Part shown: positions 8,596-20,722 of the stretch, one piece after another
Position numbering within the stretch: position 1 is the stretch's first letter
Layout of the letters: every line of letters starts with the position of its first letter
Origin: Mesobacillus sp. S13
GTDB lineage: Bacteria > Bacillota > Bacilli > Bacillales > Cytobacillaceae
NCBI RefSeq assembly: GCF_020422885.1
Contig: NZ_CP084622.1
Span: 166,001-230,000 of the forward strand
Direction: 5' to 3'
DNA: 64,000 nt
Notes under the pieces: model-generated
Seen by the model: only the letters and a program-made list of their open reading frames with translations
Database searches by the model: none
What the model was told of the DNA's origin: nothing
Program-made: the position numbers and the translations under genes

Positions 8596-9344
8596 TTTAC
8601 TTCAGCTGATTTAGAATCTCCATTGGCAATCATTTCGGATACCGTGACCATTTTCAGGTTTTTCGACCTGATATCTTTTAACACAAGCGGCAGTGCTTCA
8701 GCTGTTTGTTTAGCTGAATCTGATGCATGCATCAATAAGATATCGCCTTTTTTGGCTTTAGAAGCATTCTCGGCAATTACCTCCGTACCCGGATTCGTCC
8801 AATCCTTTGTATCAAGACTCCAGTGGACGACCGTATAACCAAGGCGCTCGGCAATTTTTAGCGTGCGTTGGTCGAAATGGCCAGTAGGGGCGCGCAGTAA
8901 CTCAATGTTTTTAACATTAAGCTTTTTAAATGCTTCCTGGGCCTTCTGGATATCGCGTCTGACCTTGTCTTCTTCAAGATCGGTATAATCCTTATACTCA
9001 TAACCCAGCATGCCAATTTCGTAACCTTCTTTCACCATCCTGTTCACCAAGTCTGGATGCCTTTCTGCCCAAGAACCTGACAAGAAGAAGGTGACAGCTC
9101 CGGCTTTCTCTTTCTTGAGTACATCAAGAATCGGTTCCGCTTTTTCATCGCCCCAGCCAATATTAAAGGTCAAGGCCAAATCCTTCTCACCTTTATAGAT
9201 GGCTTTAGGACCGTCCTTTGCTGAAAAAGCAGGGATTTGAACTATATTATCCATGTAAAAGAACCAAGCTGTAAAAAAAGCTGCAATCACGATGACAAAA
9301 ACGGTTTTAATCGACTTCGCATTCATTACATAAAAAAAATTCAT
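8592..9344 (-). CDS. pdaB: Polysaccharide deacetylase PdaB
   Basis: A 250-aa protein with an N-terminal membrane anchor (about 12-30) and a NodB-type deacetylase domain. The usual TFDDG metal motif is replaced by TFNIGWGDE, as in the PdaB/YbaN family, so catalytic activity is uncertain. Later motifs (RAPTGHFD, HWSLDTKDW, LMHASD) are conserved. B. subtilis pdaB mutants lose spore stability. The GAGGTGG ribosome site is just upstream of the chosen ATG. A weak sigma-E-like promoter is found upstream. Confidence 0.91.
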   Translation of the reverse strand: MNFFYVMNAKSIKTVFVIVIAAFFTAWFFYMDNIVQIPAFSAKDGPKAIYKGEKDLALTFNIGWGDEKAEPILDVLKKEKAGAVTFFLSGSWAERHPDLVNRMVKEGYEIGMLGYEYKDYTDLEEDKVRRDIQKAQEAFKKLNVKNIELLRAPTGHFDQRTLKIAERLGYTVVHWSLDTKDWTNPGTEVIAENASKAKKGDILLMHASDSAKQTAEALPLVLKDIRSKNLKMVTVSEMIANGDSKSAEVK

Positions 9345-9400
9345 TTTCTCACCACCTCGTCCAATGCACTCCTTGTCTAATTTTTATTCCACAGCCTAAA

Positions 9401-9430
9401 AAGATATGATAATAAAAAATCAGATTATAA
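9401..9430 (-). promoter_or_regulatory. Possible sigma-E promoter of pdaB
   Basis: On the minus strand TTATAAT, a 15-bp spacer, then CATATCTT. The -10 fits CATANNNT; the -35 departs from KMATATT at two positions. Weak evidence alone, supported by the known mother-cell expression of pdaB. Confidence 0.35.
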
Positions 9431-9488
9431 AAATCCGGAAAAAAGATAACACTACAACCACTATGTGAAAATGAACAGGAGTGTATAT

Positions 9489-9719
9489 ATGCTTGGTGTT
9501 CTGATCAATGAGAAGGAACTGAAAGAGCTAGAATACTTAATTAAAAGGGAAATGGATGAAATCCTATTCGATCTGAAGGATGATCGTATTGATCATGTCG
9601 TTAAAAGATCCATGAAGGAAAGGTATCAAATATTGTTTTCTCTTTTTAAAAGAGTAGCATCCCCAAAGGAATGCCTTAAGTATATGCCAGCGAAGAAAAG
9701 CATGTATAAAGGCCAATAA
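9489..9719 (+). CDS. Small conserved hypothetical protein
   Basis: A charged, helical protein of about 76 aa, rich in Lys, Glu and Leu and without membrane segments. I do not recognise it. The ATG at 9489 has ACAGGAG 8 nt upstream and gives MLGVLINEKELKELEYL; an earlier in-frame start at 9465 has no ribosome site. It lies between pdaB and the rRNA promoters. The regular heptad-like Leu/Ile pattern suggests a helical hairpin. Confidence 0.7.
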   Translation: MLGVLINEKELKELEYLIKREMDEILFDLKDDRIDHVVKRSMKERYQILFSLFKRVASPKECLKYMPAKKSMYKGQ

Positions 9720-9749
9720 TAAAGTAATGAAACTTTTTTAAGATTATTA

Positions 9750-9778
9750 TTGACGGACATAAATTATCCTGTTATATT
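9750..9778 (+). promoter_or_regulatory. rrn promoter P1
   Basis: TTGACG (9750-9755), 17-bp spacer, TATATT (9773-9778). Transcription would start at about 9786 with G. Confidence 0.85.
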
Positions 9779-9845
9779 AATAAACGTCGCTGCTGAGCCA
9801 GTCGCTAACACGATGATCGGCGGTAAAAAATAATAAAAAATGTGG

Positions 9846-9874
9846 TTGACAATTAAATGGCCACATGCTATATT
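9846..9874 (+). promoter_or_regulatory. rrn promoter P2
   Basis: TTGACA (9846-9851), 17-bp spacer, TATATT (9869-9874). It lies 96 bp after P1. Both promoters are followed by GTCGCT-x-CTGAGC, so the module looks duplicated. Probable start is G at about 9881. Confidence 0.9.
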
Positions 9875-9906
9875 ATGAAAGTCGCTTCTGAGCGGCGAGA
9901 CAATAA

Positions 9907-9941
9907 ATTGTTCTTTGAAAACTAAACAAACAAGCGTCAAC
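9907..9941 (+). promoter_or_regulatory. rrn leader: boxA-like site and 5-prime arm of the 16S processing stem
   Basis: TTGTTCTTTGAAAAC (about 9908-9922) resembles the boxA antitermination element of Bacillus rrn leaders. The overlapping segment 9921-9941 (ACTAAACAAACAAGCG...) is complementary to 11622-11644 after 16S, which would form the 16S precursor stem cut by RNase III. Confidence 0.7.
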
Positions 9942-10018
9942 AAACAATAAATTTTCATGGCTTCTATTATAGAAGAACATGAGCCAACGTTTTAACTTTA
10001 TGAGCTAACTCATAACTC

Positions 10019-14712
<4,694 letters not shown>

Positions 14713-14849
14713 TAGATCATTCGTTTTTCTTGAAATTCTTCTTACACATTATCTAGTTTTGAGGGAATAAATTTTTTGCGACAGCAAAAAAAATTACCTC
14801 TTGAAAAATGCATAAAAGGCAGTATAATAAATATTGTCCTTAAAAATTG

Positions 14850-14965
<116 letters not shown>

Positions 14966-15043
14966 GATGATGCATGATCATCTTAGATTACTCTAAGATG
15001 TGGTATTCGAATCATCTGCAAGAGTTATGAAAATTATCATTAT

Positions 15044-15118
15044 TCCGCAGTAGCTCAGTGGTAGAGCACTCGGCTGTTAACCGAGCGGTCGTAGGTTCGA
15101 ATCCTACCTGCGGAGCCA
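15044..15118 (+). tRNA. tRNA-Asn (GTT)
   Basis: 75 nt with encoded CCA. Acceptor TCCGCAG / CTGCGGA; anticodon loop CTGTTAA; T-loop GGTTCGAATCC. First of ten tRNA genes after the rrn operon. Confidence 0.96.
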
Positions 15119-15160
15119 TTATCTCTAAATGACGAAAGTCGTTTGAGCTGGCAGCAACAT

Positions 15161-15233
15161 GCTTCCATAGCTCAGCAGGTAGAGCACTTCCATGGTAAGG
15201 AAGAGGTCAGCGGTTCGAGCCCGCTTGGAAGCT
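15161..15233 (+). tRNA. tRNA-Thr (GGT)
   Basis: 73 nt, CCA not encoded. Acceptor GCTTCCA / TGGAAGC; anticodon stem CTTCC / GGAAG with loop ATGGTAA. Confidence 0.93.
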
Positions 15234-15251
15234 CTGAATATATTATTATAT

Positions 15252-15326
15252 GGCCCCTTGGTCAAGCGGTTAAGACACCGCCCTTTCACGGCGGTAACAC
15301 GGGTTCGAATCCCGTAGGGGTCACCA
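15252..15326 (+). tRNA. tRNA-Glu (TTC)
   Basis: 75 nt with encoded CCA. Acceptor GGCCCCT / AGGGGTC; anticodon stem CCGCC / GGCGG with loop CTTTCAC. Confidence 0.96.
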
Positions 15327-15329
15327 AAT

Positions 15330-15405
15330 GGAGGATTAGCTCAGCTGGGAGAGCATCTGCCTTACAAGCAGAGGGTCGGCGGTTCGATCCCGTCATCCTC
15401 CACCA
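15330..15405 (+). tRNA. tRNA-Val (TAC)
   Basis: 76 nt with encoded CCA. Anticodon stem TCTGC / GCAGA with loop CTTACAA. Only three bases separate it from tRNA-Glu. Confidence 0.96.
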
Positions 15406-15420
15406 TTTATTATTAACCAT

Positions 15421-15493
<73 letters not shown>

Positions 15494-15592
15494 CCTTCTT
15501 TCTAAATTACCTGAATAAATTTCAGTGAAAAGATGCGAAAAATCCCGAAAAGGATTATAAGCATGTATTAGTTTTAGGAAGCTTTATTATGT

Positions 15593-15677
15593 GGAGGGGT
15601 AGCGAAGTGGCTAAACGCGGCGGACTGTAAATCCGCTCCCTCAGGGTTCGGCGGTTCGAATCCGTCCCCCTCCACCA
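15593..15677 (+). tRNA. tRNA-Tyr (GTA)
   Basis: 85 nt with encoded CCA and the long class II variable arm (CTCCCTCAGGGTTCG). Anticodon loop CTGTAAA. Confidence 0.96.
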
Positions 15678-15731
15678 TTTTAATACATATTAAAATTGGA
15701 CAAGCTACTAATGTCCTTTTTATTTTTTCAT

Positions 15732-15806
15732 TGGGCTATAGCCAAGCGGTAAGGCAACGGACTTTGACTCCGTCATGCGTTGGTTCGAATCCAGCTAGCC
15801 CAGCCA
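15732..15806 (+). tRNA. tRNA-Gln (TTG)
   Basis: 75 nt with encoded CCA. Acceptor TGGGCTA / TAGCCCA; anticodon stem CGGAC / (G)TCCG with loop TTTTGAC. Confidence 0.95.
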
Positions 15807-15813
15807 TTTTTTT

Positions 15814-15886
15814 GAGCCATTAGCTCAGTCGGTAGAGCATCTGACTTTTAATCAGAGGGTCGAAGGTTCGAGTCCTTCATGGCTCA
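15814..15886 (+). tRNA. tRNA-Lys (TTT)
   Basis: 73 nt, CCA not encoded. Acceptor GAGCCAT / ATGGCTC; anticodon stem TCTGA / TCAGA with loop CTTTTAA. Confidence 0.96.
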
Positions 15887-15893
15887 CTCATGT

Positions 15894-15938
15894 TAAGACC
15901 CCTAAGAATGAACTTGTACTTTATTTTTAGGGGTCTTA
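15894..15938 (+). other. Long hairpin inside the tRNA cluster
   Basis: TAAGACCCCTAA (15894-15905) and TTAGGGGTCTTA (15927-15938) form a perfect 12-bp stem with a 21-nt loop between tRNA-Lys and tRNA-Gly. The tail TCTATATAATAA is not a T-run but contains a TATAAT box. It may be a processing signal, or a weak terminator followed by a promoter. Confidence 0.6.
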
Positions 15939-15956
15939 TCTATATAATAAAAACAT

Positions 15957-16031
15957 GCGGAAGTAGTTCAGTGGTAGAATACAACCTTGCCAAGGTTGGG
16001 GTCGCGGGTTCGAATCCCGTCTTCCGCTCCA
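15957..16031 (+). tRNA. tRNA-Gly (GCC)
   Basis: 75 nt with encoded CCA. Acceptor GCGGAAG / CTTCCGC; anticodon stem CAACC / GGTTG with loop TTGCCAA. Confidence 0.96.
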
Positions 16032-16035
16032 AAAT

Positions 16036-16111
16036 GGGGCCTTAGCTCAGCTGGGAGAGCGCCTGCCTTGCACGCAGGAGGTCAGCGGTTCGATCCCGCT
16101 AGGCTCCACCA
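16036..16111 (+). tRNA. tRNA-Ala (TGC)
   Basis: 76 nt with encoded CCA. Anticodon stem CCTGC / GCAGG with loop CTTGCAC. Last tRNA of the cluster. Confidence 0.96.
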
Positions 16112-16135
16112 TCACACTACATAAATACCATTTCA

Positions 16136-16176
16136 GTCATAAATCCAATTGGATTTATGGCTTTTTTTATTTTTCA
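16136..16176 (+). terminator. Terminator of the rrn-tRNA transcription unit
   Basis: The stem CATAAATCC / GGATTTATG is followed by GCTTTTTTTATTTTT. It is the only clear terminator after the rRNA promoters that has a proper T-run outside the rRNA spacers. Confidence 0.88.
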
Positions 16177-16239
16177 ATCGATAGAGTTTGGTGAGGGTTT
16201 AAGCTATAAGAGAGCATGGTTATAGCCATACTTTTAGGA

Positions 16240-16676
16240 GTTGGGGCTCAAGTACGAGCAGTTATTGTGACAGCTTTTTAGGAGAAGAGGCCAAAGCTGT
16301 CAAGAAAGAGCGGTTATTATGACAGATTTTAGGTAATGGAGTTCAAAGCTGTCAAGAAAACGGAATTATTGTGACAGCTTTCAAGGTGTAGAGCCCAAAG
16401 CCGTCAAGAAAGCGGAGTTATTATGACAGGTTTCAGGTTATGGAGCTCAAAGCTGTCAAGAAAGTGCAGTTATTATGACAGGTTTCATGGAGTAGAATTC
16501 AAAGCTGTCAAGAAAGTGAGGTTATTATGACAGGTTTCAAGATGTAGAGCTCAAAGCTGTCAAGAAAGTGCAGTTATTATGACAGGTTTCAAGGTGTAGA
16601 GCTCAAAGTTGTCAAGAAAGTGCAGTTATTACGACAGGTTTCTGGGTGTAAAGGCCTAAAGCTGTCAAGAATCCAC
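16240..16676 (+). repeat. Tandem array C, exact 52-bp period, 8 copies, alternating inverted half-units
   Basis: GTTATTRTGACAG begins at 16261, 16313, 16365, 16417, 16469, 16521, 16573 and 16625; all seven intervals are exactly 52 bp. Within each unit GACAG is followed 28 bp later by its complement CTGTC (AAAGCTGTCA), and the next GACAG comes 24 bp after that. The array is therefore a chain of alternating inverted half-sites. It lies between the tRNA terminator and rocF. The same family occurs at 62.8 kb. Confidence 0.95.
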
Positions 16677-16857
16677 ATTGCAGTGCATGTGCTTTTTTTT
16701 CAACAATCAGTGATTTAGCCGCACGTCATCAGGCGGGAACTTCACTGCTCCTTCTCGCACTAGCTGTTCAAATCCTCCCTTATTATGGTTTTACGGATAC
16801 TTCAATATATAAATTCACTCAATTCTAAACCGTATATATATTCATGAAATTGTCCAG

Positions 16858-16887
16858 TTGAGTCATTTGAATGAAAGCGTTTAAAAT
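16858..16887 (+). promoter_or_regulatory. Putative sigma-A promoter of rocF
   Basis: TTGAGT (16858-16863), 18-bp spacer, TAAAAT (16882-16887), 35 bp before the rocF ATG. No convincing -24/-12 sigma-L promoter was seen in the gap. Confidence 0.55.
16872..16885 (+). promoter_or_regulatory. Putative cre (CcpA) operator in the rocF promoter
   Basis: TGAAAGCGTTTAAA matches the catabolite-responsive element consensus TGWAANCGNTNWCA at 13 of 14 positions. It covers the spacer and most of the -10 box, where CcpA binding would block transcription. Repression of arginine catabolism by glucose would follow; this is an inference. Confidence 0.6.
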
Positions 16888-16922
16888 AGGGGGTAGACGA
16901 GAGATAGCAAGGGGGAGAAGAA

Positions 16923-17819
16923 ATGAAGAAACTTTCGATTATTGGCATGCCTATGGATTTGGGTCAGATGAGAAGGGGAGTCGACATGGGCCCGAGTGCG
17001 ATCCGTTATGCTGGAATAAATGAAAGACTGAGAGTGTTATTTGATGAGATAGAGGATCTGGGAGATATAGCTGTTGGCAGACCTGAGGTAAAGATTGATC
17101 CTAATAGCAATCTGCGCAACCTGGAACTGGTAGCGGAAAAAAATAGTTTGCTTGCTGAAGAGGTAGACAAGATTATTGAATCAGGTTCATTTCCGCTTGT
17201 ATTAGGCGGTGACCATAGCATTGCGATAGGGACATTGGCGGGTGTATCCAAGCATTATAAGAACCTGGGTGTCATTTGGTATGATGCTCATGGCGATTTG
17301 AATACAGCGGAAACTTCTCCGTCTGGTAATATACACGGAATGCCACTGGCAGCGAGCCTAGGTTTGGGTCATGAGATGCTGACACAATTAGGTGGGTTTG
17401 CACCGAAGGTAAAGCCTGAAAACATTGTCATAATCGGAGCGCGTGCACTGGATGATGGTGAAAAGGACCTCATCAAGGAAATGGGCATTAAAGTGTTTAC
17501 GATGCATGAAATCGATCGTCTTGGAATGGCTGCTGTCATTGAGGAGACGGTCAACTATCTTAAAGATAAGACGGATGGCGTCCACCTTTCACTCGATCTG
17601 GATGGCCTTGATCCAACCGATGCTCCTGGTGTCGGTACGCCGGTAACTGGAGGGATCAGTTATCGTGAAAGCCACCTGGCGATGGAGATGTTAGCTGAAG
17701 CGAAAGTGATTACATCAGCTGAATTTGTCGAAGTCAATCCAATCCTTGATGAGAAGAACAAGACAGCTGTCGCAGCAGTGGCATTGATGGGTTCTTTATT
17801 TGGAGAAAAACTTTTGTAA
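16923..17819 (+). CDS. rocF: Arginase
   Basis: A 298-aa ureohydrolase that converts L-arginine to L-ornithine and urea. Mn-binding motifs: GGDHS near residue 97, DAHGD near 120, and SLDLDGLDP near 222. The length equals B. subtilis RocF (296 aa). The AAGGGGGAG ribosome site precedes the ATG. In B. subtilis rocF lies in the rocDEF operon; here it is alone between the tRNA cluster and sigW. The promoter overlaps a cre-like site. Confidence 0.95.
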   Translation: MKKLSIIGMPMDLGQMRRGVDMGPSAIRYAGINERLRVLFDEIEDLGDIAVGRPEVKIDPNSNLRNLELVAEKNSLLAEEVDKIIESGSFPLVLGGDHSIAIGTLAGVSKHYKNLGVIWYDAHGDLNTAETSPSGNIHGMPLAASLGLGHEMLTQLGGFAPKVKPENIVIIGARALDDGEKDLIKEMGIKVFTMHEIDRLGMAAVIEETVNYLKDKTDGVHLSLDLDGLDPTDAPGVGTPVTGGISYRESHLAMEMLAEAKVITSAEFVEVNPILDEKNKTAVAAVALMGSLFGEKLL

Positions 17820-17862
17820 TGCTCATATAGTTTTGGAATAGAATCATACTAGCACGCAAAAA

Positions 17863-17901
17863 TAGGAGCAGCGGCCAAGTCTGGCTGCTGCTCTCTTATT
17901 A
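17863..17901. terminator. Bidirectional terminator between rocF and the Spo0E-like gene
   Basis: The stem GAGCAGCGGCCA / TGGCTGCTGCTC has T-rich tracts on both sides (TCTTATT on +, CCTATTTTTG on -). It fits the convergent gene pair. Confidence 0.85.
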
Positions 17902-18072
17902 TTAATATAGAAATGTCTTTTTGGAAGTTAAGTGATCATATTTATTTAGCAGATGGTCGAGTTTAGTGCTTATGGCTACAACCCTTTGATTTGACAGCGA
18001 GGTTTTTGCGGCTAACTCAACCATTTCTTTACGGCAATTTTCAATATCCTTCAACAACGTATCTGCACACAC
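17902..18072 (-). CDS. Spo0E-like sporulation regulatory protein (aspartyl-phosphate phosphatase family)
   Basis: A 56-aa minus-strand gene starting at GTG 18072 with GAGG 8 nt upstream. Residues LLKDIENCRKEMVELA are followed by STKLDHLLNKY, the S-x-x-L-D signature of Spo0E, which dephosphorylates Spo0A-P. Spo0E relatives are short helical hairpins of 50-85 aa, so the length fits. The frame is open further upstream without a canonical start. It is convergent with rocF, sharing its terminator, and divergent from sigW. Confidence 0.82.
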   Translation of the reverse strand: MCADTLLKDIENCRKEMVELAAKTSLSNQRVVAISTKLDHLLNKYDHLTSKKTFLY

Positions 18073-18254
18073 TATTAGTTCCTCGCTTTCAATAAAATAT
18101 AGTTCATTTATACCCCTTATAAAACTTTTTAAACCAAACTGGTAATAATTTGTTAATATAAAGTTATCGTGTTTTTATATTTTTTTCGCAAAATAAGTCA
18201 GTTAGTTGATAATTTTGTCATTAAAATACATAAATAAAGTTTTTATAAAAAAAA

Positions 18255-18283
18255 CGAAACCTTTTACGGAATCGATTCGTATA
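18255..18283 (+). promoter_or_regulatory. Putative autoregulatory sigma-W promoter of sigW
   Basis: CGAAAC (18255-18260), 17-bp spacer, CGTATA (18278-18283). The consensus is TGAAAC-N16/17-CGTA, so only the first -35 base differs. Autoregulation of sigW is established in B. subtilis. Confidence 0.72.
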
Positions 18284-18316
18284 TCGATTAGCCGCATGAA
18301 GCGCGGAGGTAAAATA

Positions 18317-18880
18317 ATGGAGACAATCGTTAAACACAGAATAAAGCAAGTACTCAAGGGAGACCAGAATGCCTATGGAGAGATTGTTGAGGTATACAAG
18401 GACAAGGTATTCCAGCTTTGCTACCGTATGCTCGGGAATCGGCACGAGGCAGAAGATATTGCACAAGAGGCATTTATCCGTGCATATATCAATATTAACA
18501 GCTTCAATCAAAACTTGAAGTTTTCAACATGGCTGTATAGAATTGCGACTAACCTATGCATTGACCGGATCCGCAAAAAGAAACCCGATTATTTCCTTGA
18601 TGCGGAAGTGCCTGGAACAGAGGGCTTGACGATGTATTCGCAGGTTCCATCTGAAACACCTTTACCAGAGGATGAGGTCGAAAGTATCGAATTGCATGAT
18701 ACGATCCAAAAAGAAATTTCAAAACTACCCGATAAATATCGATCGGTCATCGTATTAAAGTATATTGAAGAGCTCAGCTTGAATGAGATCAGCGAAATAC
18801 TTGATTTGCCGCTTGGCACAGTGAAGACGAGGATTCATCGAGGAAGAGAAGCCTTAAGGCAGCAGTTGCGACACGTATAA
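18317..18880 (+). CDS. sigW: ECF RNA polymerase sigma factor SigW
   Basis: 187 aa, exactly the B. subtilis SigW length. Region 2 (YRMLGNRHEAEDIAQEAFIRAY) and region 4 (LPDKYRSVIVLKYIEELSLNEIS, GTVKTRIHRGREALR) are clear. An in-frame start at 18206 was rejected: the ATG at 18317 has GGAGGT 7 nt upstream. The protein controls the cell-envelope stress and antimicrobial-detoxification regulon. It is followed 16 bp later by its anti-sigma factor and preceded by a sigma-W-like promoter. Confidence 0.96.
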   Translation: METIVKHRIKQVLKGDQNAYGEIVEVYKDKVFQLCYRMLGNRHEAEDIAQEAFIRAYININSFNQNLKFSTWLYRIATNLCIDRIRKKKPDYFLDAEVPGTEGLTMYSQVPSETPLPEDEVESIELHDTIQKEISKLPDKYRSVIVLKYIEELSLNEISEILDLPLGTVKTRIHRGREALRQQLRHV

Positions 18881-18896
18881 GGTGAGGTGAAAGAAT

Positions 18897-19550
18897 ATGA
18901 AATGTCCAGAACAATTTATCGACTATATGCATGAATACTTAGATGAAGAAATTTCCGAAGAACATGAAAAGGTTTTAAGGGAGCACCTGCAAAGCTGTAA
19001 AGATTGCCAGGAATACTTCAGGGAGCTGAATAAAGCAATTGCGCTTGTACAGAGCACCTCTCACATCCAGGCCCCAGAGGATTTTACTTCAAAGGTTATG
19101 GCTGGGCTTCCGAAAGAAAAAAAGAAGACCGAAATCCAGCGTTGGTTCCGGAGCCATCCATTGGTAACAGCTGCCTCTCTTTTTCTGGCATTAATGACAG
19201 CCAGCATCTTTTCAACCTGGAATGAAGATCACCAGTTTTCAGTATCGAAGCAGCCAAATTTGGTAGTTGAAAATGATACGGTTATCGTGCCTGAAGGGGA
19301 AGTTGTAAAAGGGGATGTTGTAGTCAGGAATGGCAAGGTGAAAATTGACGGCGAGGTTCAGGGGAATGTCACAGTGATCAACGGTGAGTTGATCAGTGGT
19401 GAGAATTACATGGCATCTGCCGGAAATGTCACTGGTGAAATAACAGAGGTCAATGAAGTGTTCGAGTGGATTTGGTACCATATTAAGAAGACAGCTAAAA
19501 ACACGGCAGATCTCTTTGAGAACGACGAAAAAGAACAGTCATTCCAATAG
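18897..19550 (+). CDS. rsiW: Anti-sigma-W factor RsiW
   Basis: 217 aa. Cytoplasmic ZAS domain with H30, C34 and C37 (HLQSCKDC) plus an early Cys C3; one membrane segment at about 88-107; an extracytoplasmic domain with short beta-type repeats (VVKGDVVVRNGKVKIDGEVQG) like polymer-forming proteins. In B. subtilis RsiW is cut by PrsW, RasP and ClpXP to release SigW. The ribosome site GGTGAGG lies 8 nt before the ATG. Confidence 0.94.
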   Translation: MKCPEQFIDYMHEYLDEEISEEHEKVLREHLQSCKDCQEYFRELNKAIALVQSTSHIQAPEDFTSKVMAGLPKEKKKTEIQRWFRSHPLVTAASLFLALMTASIFSTWNEDHQFSVSKQPNLVVENDTVIVPEGEVVKGDVVVRNGKVKIDGEVQGNVTVINGELISGENYMASAGNVTGEITEVNEVFEWIWYHIKKTAKNTADLFENDEKEQSFQ

Positions 19551-19566
19551 GAATGGCTGTTTTTTA
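19533..19566 (+). terminator. Terminator of sigW-rsiW
   Basis: The stem ACAGTCATTCC / GGAATGGCTGT is followed by TTTTT and overlaps the rsiW stop codon. Confidence 0.88.
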
Positions 19567-19648
19567 AGGCAATTTTAGAAAGGAATCCGATGAGGACCCA
19601 CTGTCAGGGACACTGCAATTGACATCATTATTAATTTGAATAAAGCTT

Positions 19649-19867
19649 ATGGTATAATAAAAAAGTTACATTTATTTATAGCTGAAGTGGATTTTTTTCA
19701 AAAGGCGATTTTGCCCTTTATGAATGATACATCTCATTTCAAAAGGCTTAGGAGCATCTTTTTGCTGAGCTTACCAGCAACCCCGAAGCCGATCTACTTT
19801 TTAACAATATAGCCTTATAAAAAAGGCTGATTAACCTTCCGGCAATTTATGATTTTGCCTGAAGGAG
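19649..19867 (+). promoter_or_regulatory. Promoter and structured leader of cdaA-cdaR-glmM
   Basis: TGG-TATAAT (19650-19658) is an extended -10 promoter. About 230 nt of leader follows, with hairpins AGCCTT / AAGGCT (19811-19828) and CCTTCCGGCAA / TTGCCTGAAGG (19835-19865, one mismatch). The second ends about 15 nt before the ribosome site region. I cannot assign it to a known riboswitch class. Nothing else coding was seen in 19567-19894. Confidence 0.45.
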
Positions 19868-19894
19868 CCTTACTAAACTACTGGAGGAAGTGCA

Positions 19895-20722
19895 ATGTCG
19901 TTTGCGGATTTCGATTTTTTAGAATATCTAGCTAATATTGTTGACATTCTCCTGGTTTGGTTCGTCATTTACAAGCTGATTGCAATTATTCGAGGTACGA
20001 AGGCTGTCCAGCTTTTAAAAGGGATTTTTGTCATCCTGATTGTAAAGTTTATCAGTGATTACTTCGGATTGAATACGCTCAGTTGGATGATGGAACAAGT
20101 ACTAACCTGGGGATTCCTGGCCATTATCATTATCTTCCAGCCCGAATTGCGGCGTGCGCTTGAACAGCTCGGCAGAGGGCGGCTTTTTTCCAGAACAGGT
20201 CTGCAGGAAGAGGAAGACGAAGAGAAGATGGTGGAGGCCATTATCAAGGCCACCGATTATATGGCTAAGCGCCGGATCGGGGCATTGATCTCAATTGAAA
20301 GAGAAACAGGGATGAGTGATTACATAGAAACAGGCATTCAGCTTCAATCAAGAATCTCTTCTGAACTGTTGATCAATCTTTTCATACCGAATACGCCGCT
20401 TCATGATGGAGCTGTAGTCATACAGAAAAACATCGTTGCCGCAGCGGCTTGTTATTTGCCGCTGTCAGAAAGTCCGTTCATTTCGAAGGAACTCGGTACA
20501 AGGCATAGGGCCGCACTCGGTATCAGTGAAGTAACTGACAGTATCACGATTGTCGTTTCTGAGGAAACAGGCAATGTTTCAGTCACCCGGAATGGCGAAC
20601 TTTACAGGGACTTGAGCGGGGAAACGCTAAGGGAACTGCTCACAGCCGAGCTGGTTTCACCATCAAGAATCAAGCAGGCAGCTTCTACCCGCTGGAATTG
20701 GAGGGGGAAGAAAAATGGATAA
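19895..20722 (+). CDS. cdaA: Diadenylate cyclase CdaA
   Basis: 275 aa. Three N-terminal membrane segments (about 8-95) precede a DAC domain with the catalytic DGA at 171-173 and RHR at 203-205. It makes c-di-AMP from two ATP, a messenger for potassium and cell-wall balance. CTGGAGGAAG precedes the ATG. The following cdaR overlaps by 8 bp and glmM follows, the conserved cdaA-cdaR-glmM operon in which CdaR and GlmM modulate the cyclase. Confidence 0.96.
   Translation: MSFADFDFLEYLANIVDILLVWFVIYKLIAIIRGTKAVQLLKGIFVILIVKFISDYFGLNTLSWMMEQVLTWGFLAIIIIFQPELRRALEQLGRGRLFSRTGLQEEEDEEKMVEAIIKATDYMAKRRIGALISIERETGMSDYIETGIQLQSRISSELLINLFIPNTPLHDGAVVIQKNIVAAAACYLPLSESPFISKELGTRHRAALGISEVTDSITIVVSEETGNVSVTRNGELYRDLSGETLRELLTAELVSPSRIKQAASTRWNWRGKKNG

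Noticed and set aside
16240..16676. CRISPR array (regular 52-bp repeat-like units)
   Set aside because: The whole unit is conserved, with no unique spacers, and there are no cas genes in the window. The inner symmetry is between half-sites, not within a CRISPR-type repeat.
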